Below, one piece after another: positions 1 through 11,224 of a stretch of 64,000 bases of DNA. Each line of letters starts with the position of its first letter. Position 1 is the stretch's first letter. The position numbers and the translations under genes were made by a program. The stretch is taken from positions 62,001 to 126,000 of the forward strand of contig JAAXNY010000012.1 of the NCBI GenBank assembly GCA_013420905.1, in the 5' to 3' direction. Source of the DNA: Collybia mongolica. Taxonomy: Eukaryota > Basidiomycota > Agaricomycetes > Agaricales > Clitocybaceae. The notes beneath the pieces are model-generated. The model saw only the letters and a list, made by a program, of their open reading frames with translations. It was not told the origin of the DNA and searched no databases.

Positions 1-1835
1 GGTTTTGGGCAATAGGCTGTGGAGCACCTGATCCAAGGGGAGGGTCTTCCTTACGCAAGGGGATAATCATGGGCTATTGATGTCAGTTGTGATTGAGATG
101 AAAAGCCAAGTACTCACAATGCTTTCCATGCCTTTTCTAACCCTGGTTTTCACTACTGGCGGAGCCATTATGTTCGGAGTTACTTCTTTAGGCATATTAT
201 TTCCCAATTTTGTTGTGATTGGTTTCTTCTTGTGTGTTTGAGTTATCTGTTCGCCCACCTTTAGAAGTTGGGCGACTACTCCTCCTTTGCTGCGGTTAGC
301 CCGTTTTGGTCGTTTGTCACTGTGGCCTGGATGGGAATGTCTCATAATGCAAAAGGTAATAAATAAAACAAAGCTTACCCTCGTGACCTTGGGATGGTCG
401 TATCAACTGAGTTTCTAAAGATTGACTTGATAACGTGAATATGACAGGAGTATGTGAATGCTCACCTTCAATGTCTGCTGTCCTCTGTGACTTGTTCACC
501 GGTTGCTGACACTCATCCTCATCCTCCGATAGTATATGTTTGCCTTGCACCATGAGTGGGAGAGTTACAGAAGGATGGTCAATGAGACGATGTTTTGAGT
601 GTTGTGCATAGGCTCCAGGTGAGTAGGACGTGGCAGTGTGACTGGTGAATTTGGTTCAGTATGCAATCACGTGTCAAATAATATTATACAACCCTAAATG
701 CACGAAGTTGCAGCCACTCCGCCCCCAGAGCTGTCACGACATATTTGGACACCACCAGATCTGCACGCGACGTTGTTACTTCTGCCTGGGAGGACTCGAC
801 CGTTTTTGCTTGGGCCACTCCCAGTCCTTCTTTAGTGGTCTCCAACTCTGTCCGCATGGTGAGTCAAACAAATTGCAAGTCGAAACAGGTAGATTAAGAC
901 GAACATATACACCTTTTGTTATACTCCAATGACTCTTCCATACAGGTCGACCTTGTGCACACGCGTCAGTATCTATAGTGACATAGAGCTTGTGGAGGTG
1001 TTATTACTTCTTCACGTAAACTGATGAGGTAGTCATATCTGACATGATATTAGACACGAACTGTCCCGATTCGAGGTTTAAATTATTTGACGAACATGAG
1101 CAAAGTCAACGAGGCAACTTTGAAATATATCAGTGTTAGAAAGGTCATACGAGCCAACCTACTCACCTACGAAATAGTTGGTATTGTTCGCGTCCCACAT
1201 CAATTCACGAAGGTTGAAGCCTCCATCGGGTTCCATGAATTCGGTTAATTACAAGATACGGTGTTGACGGTTGCTTTGATTGGCTTGAAGAGTGGTTTTA
1301 CTGGAAGAGCCGTTGTGTATCGCTAGCCCAATGGACAGAAAGCCAAGTGTGACACGGTCGAATACAACAGTTCTACACACAAGCTTCACCAAGCACCGGT
1401 TTCAGCGGACTCCAAGCCGTCAACGGGCCAAGGCCAACAAGTGCGACGAGAGATCAGAGAGCACCAGAGTTGTCAAGCTCAGTAAAAAAAAATAGTCACA
1501 AATTTCGACATTAGTCAAAAAAAAAAAAAATATAAATTTCGGCTAACTTTGAGCTGATTTTTTAACACAACTTTTCCCCGGCTATGTCGAAATTTCGGAC
1601 TAGGAACCGTCTAACACAATTTTTTTTCACTGAGCGTCACGGCCGTCCGACTCATCTCAAGGAACTGACTGATTCTGTACATGATTATCGGCTTGACCGG
1701 GCTGGCAGTTGATTACGTGATATGGAACTGTACAGTTCCACAGCCACCCTACACAGCCACCCCTTCGTCCAACAATCAGAGATGGTAGCTTATGTAAAGT
1801 AGCCTTCAGGCAAGTTCTCCTCCTCCCTCTAAGCC
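1..1835. other. No confident gene; scattered coding-like fragments
   Basis: I see no gene I can support here. On the minus strand two short ORFs at 67-345 and 317-553 could be two exons of one gene: an acidic start (MVQGKHILSEDEDE) and a Lys/Arg-rich part with KRPKRANRSKGG. This resembles Lys-rich hypothetical proteins that often sit beside DNA transposons in Agaricomycetes, but that is from memory and weak. Around 700-860 the minus strand reads as a short coiled-coil stretch without a clear gene around it. The region 1488-1640 is A/T-rich with poly-A and poly-T runs. Overall it looks like decayed transposon-derived sequence. Confidence 0.3.
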
Positions 1836-2681
1836 ATGGCCACGACAACAAAATCGACCATTGTGTTACCGCAGCACCAAGGACTAAAAACAAAATTATG
1901 ATCAGCCAAAACTTCGCCCAAGGAGAGCAAGGCTAGGGCAGCGAAAAAGGCCGCGCTGCAGGGGGCCCATGCTCATGCCTCCAGGAAGACGAGGACATCC
2001 ATATCATTCCACCGACTGAACACCTTGAGGCTTGCGCGTGCACTGAAGTACCCCCGCAAGTCAATTCCTCACGCACCCCGGATGGATCAGTTTAGGACAA
2101 TTGTTTCGTGAGTCTATTCCTGCTATTGACTGGAGAGAGAGAAAAGAATGCGTTAGGTTAGAAGGGGCTGGGAAGTTTAAGGCTGTCAGAAGGTGTCTAA
2201 TTGAACGTGTACGGAGGGATGAGACCGTTGACTGGACCATGGGAGGGCCGTTTCGGTCGAGCACAGCTTCCCAGTCTTGCTTCACCCACTTGTACGCTTG
2301 CGACCCGAGACTAACAGAGTAACCCCGTACCCAGGCCTTTGAACACCGAATCAGCCATGATGAATATTGAAGAGCACAACACTCTTGTCTTTATCGTCAA
2401 CCTCCGATCAAACAAACGCCAGATCAAGGATGCCGTGAAGAAGTTGTACGATGTTCAGGCTGCTAAAATTAACACACCCATTCGGTATGTTCCTTTTCCG
2501 CGCGTCCCACAAAGGTTTGTCTAACAATGAGGTGAAGACCTGATGGCAAGAAGAAGGCATACGTGCGATTGACGCCTGACCACGACGCTCTGGACGTCGC
2601 TAACAAGGTTTGCATACACTCTCCCCTTTAGTTTATTATCGGACTAAAAAAAATCTTCGTTCTCAGATCGGCTTCATCTAA
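1836..2681 (+). CDS. RPL25: 60S ribosomal protein uL23 (L23a / yeast L25)
   Basis: This encodes large-subunit ribosomal protein uL23, which binds 25S rRNA near the peptide exit tunnel. Exons by eye: 1836-1862, 1923-2107, 2335-2484, 2538-2607 and 2667-2681. They sum to 447 nt, giving 148 aa, within the usual length for the family. Hallmarks are [46 protein letters not shown] and the C-terminus DVANKIGFI. Introns have GT/AG ends, and CTAAC branch sites are visible before the third and fourth exons. The start was chosen because ATG 1836 followed by a 60-bp intron keeps frame. Several residues differ from the eukaryotic consensus I remember (P to L twice near the N-terminus, D to N in FIVNLRS, L to P in INTPIR), and most fit C-to-T or G-to-A changes. 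It could therefore be a relaxed second copy rather than the main gene. Confidence 0.75.
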
Positions 2682-3519
2682 ACGTCTTGTTTGTATGTGG
2701 GGAGAGGGACACGCCACCACACTATCTACGCTGCTGTCCGAACTATACATATGATTAATGTGAAACATCATGCCGCGCCCCCGTCCTCGGGCTATGAAAT
2801 CGCCATTGAGAAACCAAAGTATTTGAACTATGTAACTGAACAGCTGTCATCAGTGACATTCTACTAGATGGGTCCTTTTTGTGAGTATTGTGAACATTTG
2901 TTCGTCCGAGTTGCCCCTAAAGGGAGCTTCATGAGAACATCAATTCCAAGGTTTCAGTCCAATACACGTCGCCATATATAACGTACGTGTCTCATACAAG
3001 GTAAATAGATCCCCGACAGGACAAGAAACGTCGAGAGAAAAGCTTAACAATAATGTACAACTGAAATACTGGTTATCGGCGATGTGTGCTGTTTCATACA
3101 AGCTAATTTTATTTCAGATCGTGAGACTGATTTACACGGGTATATAACTGGCTTTTGCGTTGACTGTGTCATTGCTGTCGTTTGTTCCGTTTACTTGACT
3201 CAGTGCTGCATCTGCCTTCTTCAGGTCCCCTTCGCTGAGACTTCTGAACGCGCCACCACCAGGTGTGGTGGCCCCGCTTATGACGGATTCAGAGCGTGAG
3301 CGCACTTTCATGACGAGACATGAGAAGGGTGTTTGGATTCACGTCCCGGGCAGGCCAGCGCGGATGTCCAGGGGCGCTGGATTGTGAAGATTGGTGGACA
3401 AGTGAACCATGAAAATATCTTCTTGTATGACGCTGTTCAAAGACTTGCACAAGACCTGATATGGTGACCATGCCTCATTATCCTTATCTGCCTTTGTGAT
3501 GGAAGGGGAAATGACGTAC
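2682..3519. other. Intergenic, nothing recognised
   Basis: No ORF here is supported by homology I recognise. The minus strand from 3519 down to about 3339 may hold the decayed last exon of the glycosyltransferase remnant listed next. Confidence 0.4.
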
Positions 3520-3714
3520 TCCGCGAATTTGTTCACCAAGCAACTTTGCGCGGTCGATTTGTTTCACGTCAGTTGTAGCCGCGACCAAAGCCTCTGTCAG
3601 GTTCTGGACAGTGAGTTTCCGGACTCCCGATCCAACACCTAAAGCTTCAACACGATCCGCCCAGAAGAGTTGATCCCCAAAAAAGGGCCGTATAATAGTA
3701 GGAATCCCAGCTAT
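3520..3714 (-). pseudogene. UDP-glycosyltransferase (sterol glucosyltransferase type), C-terminal remnant
   Basis: The minus strand reads an uninterrupted exon starting IAGIPTIIRPFFGDQ, then FWADRVEALGVGSG, LTEALVAATTD and ending AKLLGEQIRG at a GTACGT donor. This is the sugar-nucleotide-binding C-terminal region of fungal sterol 3-beta-glucosyltransferase-like GT1 enzymes, which transfer glucose from UDP-glucose to sterols. The conserved His/Gly-rich motif and the whole N-terminal acceptor domain are missing upstream, where the frame meets stop codons and unrelated sequence. It is a fragment and very probably non-functional. The identification is from motif memory; a profile search would settle it. 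Confidence 0.65.
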
Positions 3715-3762
3715 GCACGTTTTAACTTAAGTAAAGAGGCGATAAATTCTAAACTTCACCTC

Positions 3763-4390
3763 TCAAACTGGCCCCAGTGGTTCCTGCCCCTCCATGATGG
3801 CAAGCAGCGCATCAAGCCGCTCAAAGTATTCACTGATTTCGAGGACAAACTGCTCCGATCTTTCTTCACCTTGTGGGAGACCGTCGTCCGGTCTATCGGT
3901 TTGAGGAAGGGTGAGCAATGAGATAGATGATGCAGCCAAGGAGAGCAGACGGGTAATGTCCTGTACGCATTGTTCATGAGCGGACTTGTACACAAGTTCA
4001 TGCGACTCATTGAAATAGAGCATCATTTTCACTGGATGCTTATGCTGGCCTCTTCCTTCTGTTTGATCAGACCCGCTTAATGCAGACTTTGCGTCGATAG
4101 TAGCGATAAGCTTTTGAGCCGATGTCTTTACTGACATTTACATTAGACCGTGGTACCAGACAAAGACAGCCGATACAACCTACCCACTGTTCCGCTATCG
4201 TCCAAAGTGTCTTCAACGAAAGGCTTAGTATCCAGCTCATCTAACGCTGTCTCGTAGAAGGTCAAGAGAGTTTATAAAGAATCATCAAGGGCATTCACCT
4301 CCACCACTTCATGGTATATTTCATTTTGTGCTGTTTCGCTAAAATTGCTGTGCCAAGTTGAGGCAAGTTTGTTGTACGTCTCGCAGATCA
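3763..4390 (-). pseudogene. Unrecognised acidic ORF, probably gene remnant
   Basis: A 124-codon open frame (3763-4137, starting MSVKTSAQ) is preceded upstream by other short in-frame pieces (for example ALDELDTKPFVEDTLDD near 4200-4260). These could form one gene with introns. The peptide is helix-prone and rich in Leu, Glu and Ser, with no signal peptide or TM segment. I do not recognise the family. It lies just upstream of the glycosyltransferase remnant on the same strand, but the frame does not connect cleanly, so a fusion is not supported. Confidence 0.3.
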
Positions 4391-4536
4391 TGACTTTTGA
4401 AACTTCAGCGTTGACATGTTGAATAGCTGCTTGAAGAAGTGAAGGTATTGATACTCGAGCTGGTCTTTCAAAAATCTCACCAAGGCCAAGAGAATCAAAA
4501 ATCGTTTCTGCAGGATTGATATTGCAAAAGCTCTTT

Positions 4537-5147
4537 TTATGGGACTCTTGGTAGGACTTTGGGTTCTCCTCGATGATTCCCCAGACTCATCTCGCAGAGG
4601 TTCAGAGTCAGGGACAATGTCCATTGGATTGTCAGAGAGAAGTAGTAGTGGTTGTGGTACGCATTGCATTGACTGTCGCAATCTTTGATGTGCAAGGATA
4701 GGAAAAGGCACCACTGACTTTGGTTATAAAAGCACATGAGCTTTGAAGGGGGAGTAACAGCAAGAGTACCTTTGTGACGCATGGAACTCAGTGCGGTGAC
4801 AACCCAGACAACTGATCTTCAACCAAACTGGTGCAATGTTTGCGCTGCTGGCACTGTTGGACTTTTCGTATGAGGAAGAGTAGAGAAGAGGTGGAATACA
4901 CTGCAGCAGATTTGATGAGCATCGACACAATCATCATGTACTGCGTTCTGTGGGCACTGCCCAGCATGGACATGATGTGATGGCGGTAGTAGAGGAGTCG
5001 CAAAACAATGGCGATGGTGGAGATGATGTTGAGTGCGAGAGAGATACAGAAGTATGGGAGAATGAAGTTGACACTGGTCATTGCCCAGATAGATGACAGG
5101 GTTTGCGGCGCAGTTAACAGGATTGTTGGGTGGTAGGATGTTCCCAC
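4537..5147 (-). pseudogene. Multi-TM orphan membrane protein, truncated and decayed
   Basis: The frame from 5147 to 4788 holds two hydrophobic segments (around ISLALNIISTIAIVLRL and MIVSMLIKSAAVYSTSSLLF) with the spacing and motifs of the large seven-TM-like orphan protein family common in Agaricomycetes. After SSLLFLI the expected last TM and tail are not in frame; C-terminal-like residues appear in another frame down to about 4600. The N-terminal half is absent: the Plavaka reading frame begins at 5162, only about 15 bp away. This suggests the gene was cut by that element or by a later deletion. Confidence 0.5.
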
Positions 5148-5161
5148 GACCTCACTTCATC

Positions 5162-8100
5162 ATGCCTTCATGTTTACAGTGCGGCCGGAAGTTCATTGAC
5201 AGAAGGGCAGTCCTTTCGTATGTGAACCAACCTTCTGGATCTTGCCAAAACCATTTCAATATAGTTTCCAACATTGCAGAAGAACTTGAACACTATCGTC
5301 ATCAGCAAGAACATTCTAATACCAAAATCCCAACTGATGCACCTGCATTTGAGGATCTGGATCAACAATGGTCACAACAAGGTGGACCAATGGATGTGGA
5401 TGAAAATGAAGACTCAGCTTCAGGTTCTGAGGATGAAGATGAGGAGTTTGTTGAGAGATTCAGTGGAGCAGCTGCAAAACAGGATGGTGGAACCACATTT
5501 ATGGACAACTTTGATAGTGATGATCATGCATCAAAACGCACAGAAAATGTCTACTATCCATTTGTATCCAGAGACGAGTGGGAATTAGCATCATACCTCC
5601 TTCGTTCAAACCTGAGTGTAGCATCTATAAACAAATTCCTTTCTCTTTCTCTTGTATGTTCTATCATCCTTCACTCATGCCAGGTTTCTGATATGTAATA
5701 CCTTAGATTAAACAACTAGGCCTATCATTTCACTCTGCCAAGCAGCTTCGTGGACGAGCCGAAATGCTCCCAACAGGTCCAGAGTGGCTATGCAAGCCAT
5801 GGACAACAAACATACCAACAAAAGCTGATCTTAAACTCTTCTACCGAGACCCACTAGAATGTATACAGTCACTTCTCCATAACCCACTACTTAAGGACCA
5901 CTTACACTTTACCCCAATGCGTATTTATAAAACAGCAGCAAGGGCAATGCATGTCTACACAGAGTGGATGACAGGCAATGTTGCATGGAGAATGCAGGTA
6001 TGACCTCTCACTTCTATTATCATACCCATCTAACCTCTTGATAGGAACAACTGCCAGTCGGGGGAACCCTTCTTGGAACTGTTCTTTCTTCAGACAAAAC
6101 TAACATCTCTGCAATGACTGGTGGACAGATGGCTCACCCACTCCTTTTAAGCCTTGCTAATATTGATATGGGATTTTGTATGAAAGCTTCAAACCATGCC
6201 TTTCTCCTTCTTGCCCTCCTCCCAGTACCAAAATTTATCCACTCGGATAGCAAAATCCATGGGGTACTGGAATCTCGGCTTATTCATGAATGTCTTGACT
6301 TTATTCTACAGCCACTGAAAAAAGCTGCTGAGCTTGGCATAATGATGTCAGACCCACTTGGAAACCTTCGATATACATTTCCTGTGCTGGCTGCATACAT
6401 CGTTGACACTCCTGAATCAGCTGTTTTGTCTGGGGTAGCTGGTAAAACCTCATCTGTCACAATGGCAACCTTCAAGCAATTTGGTGATCCATTTCAACAT
6501 GAGCCACGTACTGCATCAACTACTCTTGCACAGTTACATGCTCTTGAGGAGGCTACTGATCCTTGGGATCTTGTTGCATACAAAACTCTTGCATTGGAAA
6601 AGTTTCGCTTAAATGGTGTTCACCGACCATTCTGGAGAGATTGGCCAATGGCAGAACCTTATCAATTTCTCACCCCTGAACCTCTCCACCACTGGCACAA
6701 GATGTTCTGGGATCATGATGCAAAGTGGTGCATTCATGCAGTTGGCCATGCCGAAATTGATTTTCGGTTCTCTGTCCTTCATCCCCACACAGGATATCGA
6801 CATTTCAGAGGGGGAATATCCAAACTCAAGCAGGTCACAGGTCGTGAACATCGTGACATTCAACGATTTATTGTAGCTCTTATTGATGGAGCTGTTCCAA
6901 AGAACTTTCTCATTGCAATTCGTGCTCTCATGGACTTCCGTTATCTGGCACAAACACCTGAAATCAGTGAAGATACATGTCAGCAAATCCAATCAGCCTT
7001 AAAAGAGTTTCATGATAACAAGGAAGCTATTGTTCAAGCTGGGGCTCGCACAGGGAAGAAGAAAGTTGCTAAAGCTTGGTCCATTCCAAAGCTTGAATTC
7101 CTGCAAAGTGTTGTCCCAAACATTTGCAACAATGGTGTTGCCATCCAGTGGTCTGCAGATATCACAGAGCGTGCTCATATTACTGAAATAAAAAACCCAT
7201 CAGCCTCAAGCAACAATCAGAATCTTGAATCACAAATCTGCCGCTACCTGGACCATGAAGATAAATGCTGTCGGTTTGATCTTGCCACTGCTGTTCGTGA
7301 GGCTCGGCTTGATTTCCATGACCTGCCTGACCACTCATTGGACATTAACAATGATGATGATGAAGAGAATGAACAACTTGAGACAGTCAATACAACAGCC
7401 TCTCTCTTATCAAACATAGATCCAACTCATCCATTGGCTGGTGCTACTCGTATCAATGCTGATTATTTCCAGTTAGCTGCTGATCTTGAAAATATGCCCT
7501 CATCTGAGACCCCCTACCTCCAACGAACCTTCTTGGCTGCTAACACAGCCCTCCATCTCGCACGTGATCCAAGTTTCAAACGCATGAGTGTCAATGAAAC
7601 AGCCAATATGTTCCATCTCCCAGATCTCCACTGTGCTCTTATTGACTATCTAAATCTTGGAAACAATTACAATCCTGTGGTTGGTACCCGCCGCATAGCA
7701 ACAACTGGATCTCCAATGCCAATCAATGTCAAGGCTCTTGAGGTTTGGACCAAAGTTCGGCTCCAAAACTATACATATCATCAGCCACATGATGCACTCC
7801 CAGCACAAACTGTCAATGCTTCACCACCTTCTTCTGCATGGCCAGTGGGACATGCTGATACAGTCTTGATCAATATTGATCAGGACAAGGTCTGGCCAGA
7901 TAGTGGCTTAGAAGGTATGTAGTTGGCTAATTATTATGTTCAAAATGCTTACTATATATTATCTATCCTAGGTCACTGTCCTGTACAACTTCGACTTATC
8001 TTCCGTGTTGTCAGTGGTAATCATACTGAGACTTTGGCAGGAACAGACCACTTCCTTGCCTATGTTCAACGCTTTAATGTTATTTCTCAAATCAACCAAG

Positions 8101-8357
8101 GGATGTCAGAATCAGCAGGGCCATATCCAGATCCAACAACAGGAATGTTTATCTTAAAACGTGCACAAAGAAGGGACAACACAATGATGGGTGACATCAT
8201 CCATTTGTCTCAATTGCGAACCCCTGTGGACCTAATCCCACGGTTTGGTAAAAAGGCTGACCCAAGATTGACAAAAGAAACAACCCTTGAATACAGCACA
8301 GACTTTTTATTGAACAAGTATTTTGATAAGGAAACATTTTATGCCCTTGATCAGTAG
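5162..8357 (+). CDS. Plavaka-family transposase
   Basis: This is the cut-and-paste transposase of the Plavaka family, which is abundant in basidiomycetes. Four exons (5162-5653, 5707-5997, 6045-7914, 7972-8357) join without a stop and sum to 3039 nt, giving 1012 aa. The N-terminus has a Cys2-type finger (MPSCLQCGRKF), then an acidic Ser-rich linker. Next come YYPFVSRDEWELASYLL, the conserved block around GTVLSSDKTNISAMTGGQ, and the C-terminal region with HCPVQLRLIF. I chose ATG 5162 because the family usually starts just before the Cys finger; an upstream ATG at 5093 in the same frame lies in the older gene fragment. I cannot assign catalytic acidic residues with certainty. The reading frame looks intact, but the missing left end would limit the element. 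Confidence 0.88.
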
Positions 8358-8634
8358 AAAATGACCAATCCTAGTAGTATTTTGCATACATATAATCATG
8401 TTGAATTATGAAGTCATTTGAATAAGTTCTGCCCAATTCTGCACAGCCAATCAAATCAAGCATACCCCTGGGCAGATGAGGTGGTAAATATACAGAACTG
8501 TATAGAAGGTATGAGCCACTATGGATATCAGGACAGACATGGTGGATTCTACACATAACTGCAAAGCACTGCAGAGTTCAGTACAACATCTATGGATGAC
8601 TATGGGCACTACAGGGTCTGTCAGCTGATTGTGA

Positions 8635-8656
8635 GAAAAATCAGGGTTTGCTGATG
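8635..8656. repeat. Right terminal inverted repeat of the Plavaka element
   Basis: The last 22 bp match, in reverse complement, the left terminus of the short element at 24423. The shared core is CATCAGCAAAYCCTGAT. No target duplication can be judged because the partner end is missing. Confidence 0.75.
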
Positions 8657-8708
8657 GAGTCTGCCTTACCTACTTGTACCGCCGGTCTTACTAGAAGTCG
8701 AGGCAGGA

Positions 8709-8732
8709 GGGGGAGGGGGAGGGGGTTTGGGG
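8709..8732 (+). other. G-quadruplex-type G-run cluster
   Basis: Four G-runs of 5, 5, 5 and 4 bases are separated by A, A and TTT. This fits the classical four-run G-quadruplex pattern. It sits about 50 bp outside the Plavaka right end. On the minus strand the same bases could encode a poly-proline stretch, so it may be the trace of a coding repeat. Confidence 0.5.
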
Positions 8733-9923
8733 TCAGAAGCTGAGGTAGGGGGGCTGATGGCTTTTGTAGGGTGTTTGGAGGCATTGGTGTTTCCCCTGGG
8801 TTTTGTTGGTTAGTAATGTAAAAATATCTAGTAAGCCTCGAAAGAATTATTGTCTCACATCGGAGGTGGCGGGGGTCCCTTCAAAAATACTGGCGGCGAT
8901 GACTTCGAAATGCACGAAGGCAGATTTTTCAGACAGTCGGTGAGCCCAGCAAAAATATTGGTATCATGGCCTCTGGGCAATTGCCCCTCCGCGGCATGGG
9001 GAAATGAGAGAATGAATCTGGGGAAGTAGGGAGCAATGTAACCTGTGTCAGTACTCTCTGTTGATTGTGGAAGAGGAGGTTAAACTCACATGAAAACAGG
9101 GAGGGTGAGGTGACTTCCCAGAATCTTGAGGGAATCTGCAACGACAGGGAACATGTTAGATGAATGTGGGTGAAATATGCATAAGTGGGCAGTAACCACC
9201 AGCAGGCATTTAAATCCGTCACCATCCTCTGCAGGCAGATACCAACTTGACAAGACAAAACAATCAGAGAACGTTTATGAACGTTTTTCTCTCCGAGTCC
9301 TCCGTAACGAGGAAGTAACTAGATGCAATGTTATAATCATGGAGTACTTACACTACTACCATCGCAGCCGAGTTGACGACAGATGACCGTTGAATCGCAG
9401 ATACAACCATCCTTGTCGTGAGGTTGGAGAAAAAGATACAAACTATGGACAGAAGAGCTGGTGGGACCAGGGACACATCTTAGGTTTTTTAATATTAGTT
9501 CTTGTGCAGCGTTCGTTGGGGCGGTCAATCAGGGATGAGTTGGTTCTTGTCAAACACAATCTTCCTCTGGTCCGTTCATGATGTCGATAGAGAACCAATC
9601 ACACTTGATTAAAGGTACAGGCCTCGACTGAACACTGAGAGATCCGGGAGAACTCACAACAAAGGAGGAATCATGCGTAGATGCGAGACTTTCACCCCAA
9701 GAAAGCCGTCCTTGATCAATCTAATATGATTCTTTGTTTGACATCTATAACGATCACGTTTCAGTTCGACAGTTTGTTTCATGTGCGGACAGAGGGGTGT
9801 CAAGCACTGTAAAATATGATGTTTGATAAGGAGGTCTATTTATGAATTATTGAGTCAAGGTATCATTATGCAACGAGAAAGAACTGTACATTTTAATGGT
9901 AGTTTTCTCAAAATGTGATTTCA
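8733..9923. other. Intergenic; possible minus-strand exons of an unknown gene
   Basis: Nothing is firmly recognised. On the minus strand a frame at 9337-9528 ends in a Cys-rich peptide (DGCICDSTVICRQLGCDG) directly at a GTAAGT donor, and a further open stretch follows at 8929-9258. These could be exons of a secreted or surface protein, possibly another relative of the membrane-protein family downstream, but the link is weak. Confidence 0.3.
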
Positions 9924-11217
9924 TCAAGCTTTGACGCCCTCTCGAGCTGCAGCCTCGAATCTGAGGTCATCCATGATTTCTGCTTTACGCCGTAGGGCAG
10001 TCTCTTCTTCAGTTTCCCTGGTGCCGCTCTCAGCAGCGTTGTGAACCGTATTATACTTCAGGTCCGGTCGAAATTGTTCTGTCTGCCGATTTGTATCGTT
10101 GAGAGCGCTATAATCTTTGAACCAATCATGAACAACGAGAGACTACAAAAAGAGGTTTATGACACTGACTGTTATGATCATCGGCAGCGCGGTAGGCCAT
10201 AGATGGGGAAAGGCGACCTCTGTGGCGTCGATAATACAGAAAAGCGAGACCGAGAAGTAGTGCAATAAGGACTAGACCTCCAATGACCCCTCCAATAATG
10301 GCGCCCCGGTGAGACGGTCGATTGGCAAGCTCAGATTTCTCCTTGGGTGATGCTGGGGGGGTTGTACTTGTGGCTTTAGGGGAGGAGAGTACACTAGGAA
10401 CAACTGTATTCGTCCTCGAAACGCTCGTAGGCTGGGATGGGCGGGAGGTGTCACTTTGGGATGGTGTATTTATGGAAGTGTGCGTAGGGAGAACTGATGA
10501 GGTGGGAGTTGGTGCGGGCCCGAATATGGATGGTGATGACGACAGGCTATTTGTTGAAACAATGGGGTCCGTCGGACTTAAAGTAGGCGACACACTTCTA
10601 GTCGAGGTAACTGGAGCCGTCTCGCTAAACGGCAGGGCGATTAGAAAGTATTTGCATACCCCAGTAAATCTCTTACGGTGATACTTTTAAAGATTTAAAG
10701 GTCTCACTCTGGGCGATTGGTTTATCACGTGGCCTTGCACAAACACGTTTCAGCAATGTGTTTTTAGGAACCGCGGGGCTCACATTTGGCTTTTGAAAGC
10801 AAAGAGATTACAGCCTGCGTGGTCTTCCGCTTCACTAAATCGTTCTCAACGTTCGGACATGGTTAATGTTAATCACGAATCGTACGTTATTGATGATGTA
10901 GATTTAAAGGATAGTTGGAGGTCCGAAACTGGGCCCGAAGGTCGGGAAAGCGGAATAAAGAAATGGTCCTTGCAGATGATTTGCACATAGACAGTCGATG
11001 GGTCCCCACCGTCTGTATTCCACTTGACGATCACGGTATTCCCATCGGACGACCGCGTTGGTACATCTAGTCGCAAAGCTAACAAACGGAGAGGGAAAAA
11101 TGACAAGCAGAACCTAGGTAGGATGTTAGTGATATTATGGGAAGTTGAAATTGAGTCGGAACGTACAAGAGATTCCAAAGACCAGCCAAGCCTTCGTTGC
11201 AGAACATACTTATTCAC
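9924..11217 (-). CDS. Receptor-like single-pass membrane protein, copy A (KAEIMDD tail)
   Basis: A type I membrane protein of an expanded, uncharacterised basidiomycete family. Visible exons on the minus strand: the ectodomain exon starts after a CTAG acceptor at 11113, with leader-like LSFFPLRLLALRL, then VPTRSSDG and GDPSTVYVQIIC. The stalk/TM exon runs 10624-10170: a Ser/Thr/Pro-rich stalk of about 100 residues, then RGAIIGGVIGGLVLIALLLG and YYRRHRGR. The cytoplasmic tail exon ends at stop 9924-9926 with ALRRKAEIMDDLRFEAAARE. The exact 5' exon and the second ectodomain exon are not resolved. The tail type is shared with copy E, while the ectodomain is nearly identical to copy B, which has a different tail. 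Function is unknown; surface sensing or cell-wall interaction is inference. Confidence 0.65.
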
Positions 11218-11224
11218 GACTGGG
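10550..11224. repeat. Near-identical 675-bp tract, copy in gene A
   Basis: This tract matches 13913-14587 at a constant offset of 3363 bp with about five substitutions and no indel. It covers the ectodomain exon, introns and the first part of the stalk exon. Sequence on both sides is related but clearly more diverged, so the block looks like a gene-conversion tract. Confidence 0.9.

Larger units (their letters stand above)
5162..8656 (+). mobile_element. Plavaka DNA transposon, left end missing
   Basis: The element contains an intact Plavaka transposase gene and a recognisable right end. At 8635-8656 the sequence ends in a TIR whose core reads ATCAGGGTTTGCTGATG, preceded by subterminal CTGCACAG/ACTGTAYAG-like repeats from about 8440. 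The same TIR occurs at 24423 and, inverted, at 25956, which validates it as an element end. I could not find the matching left TIR between 2.6 and 5.2 kb; the coding frame starts almost directly against a foreign gene fragment. The left part seems deleted, so the copy is probably immobile in cis. Confidence 0.8.
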
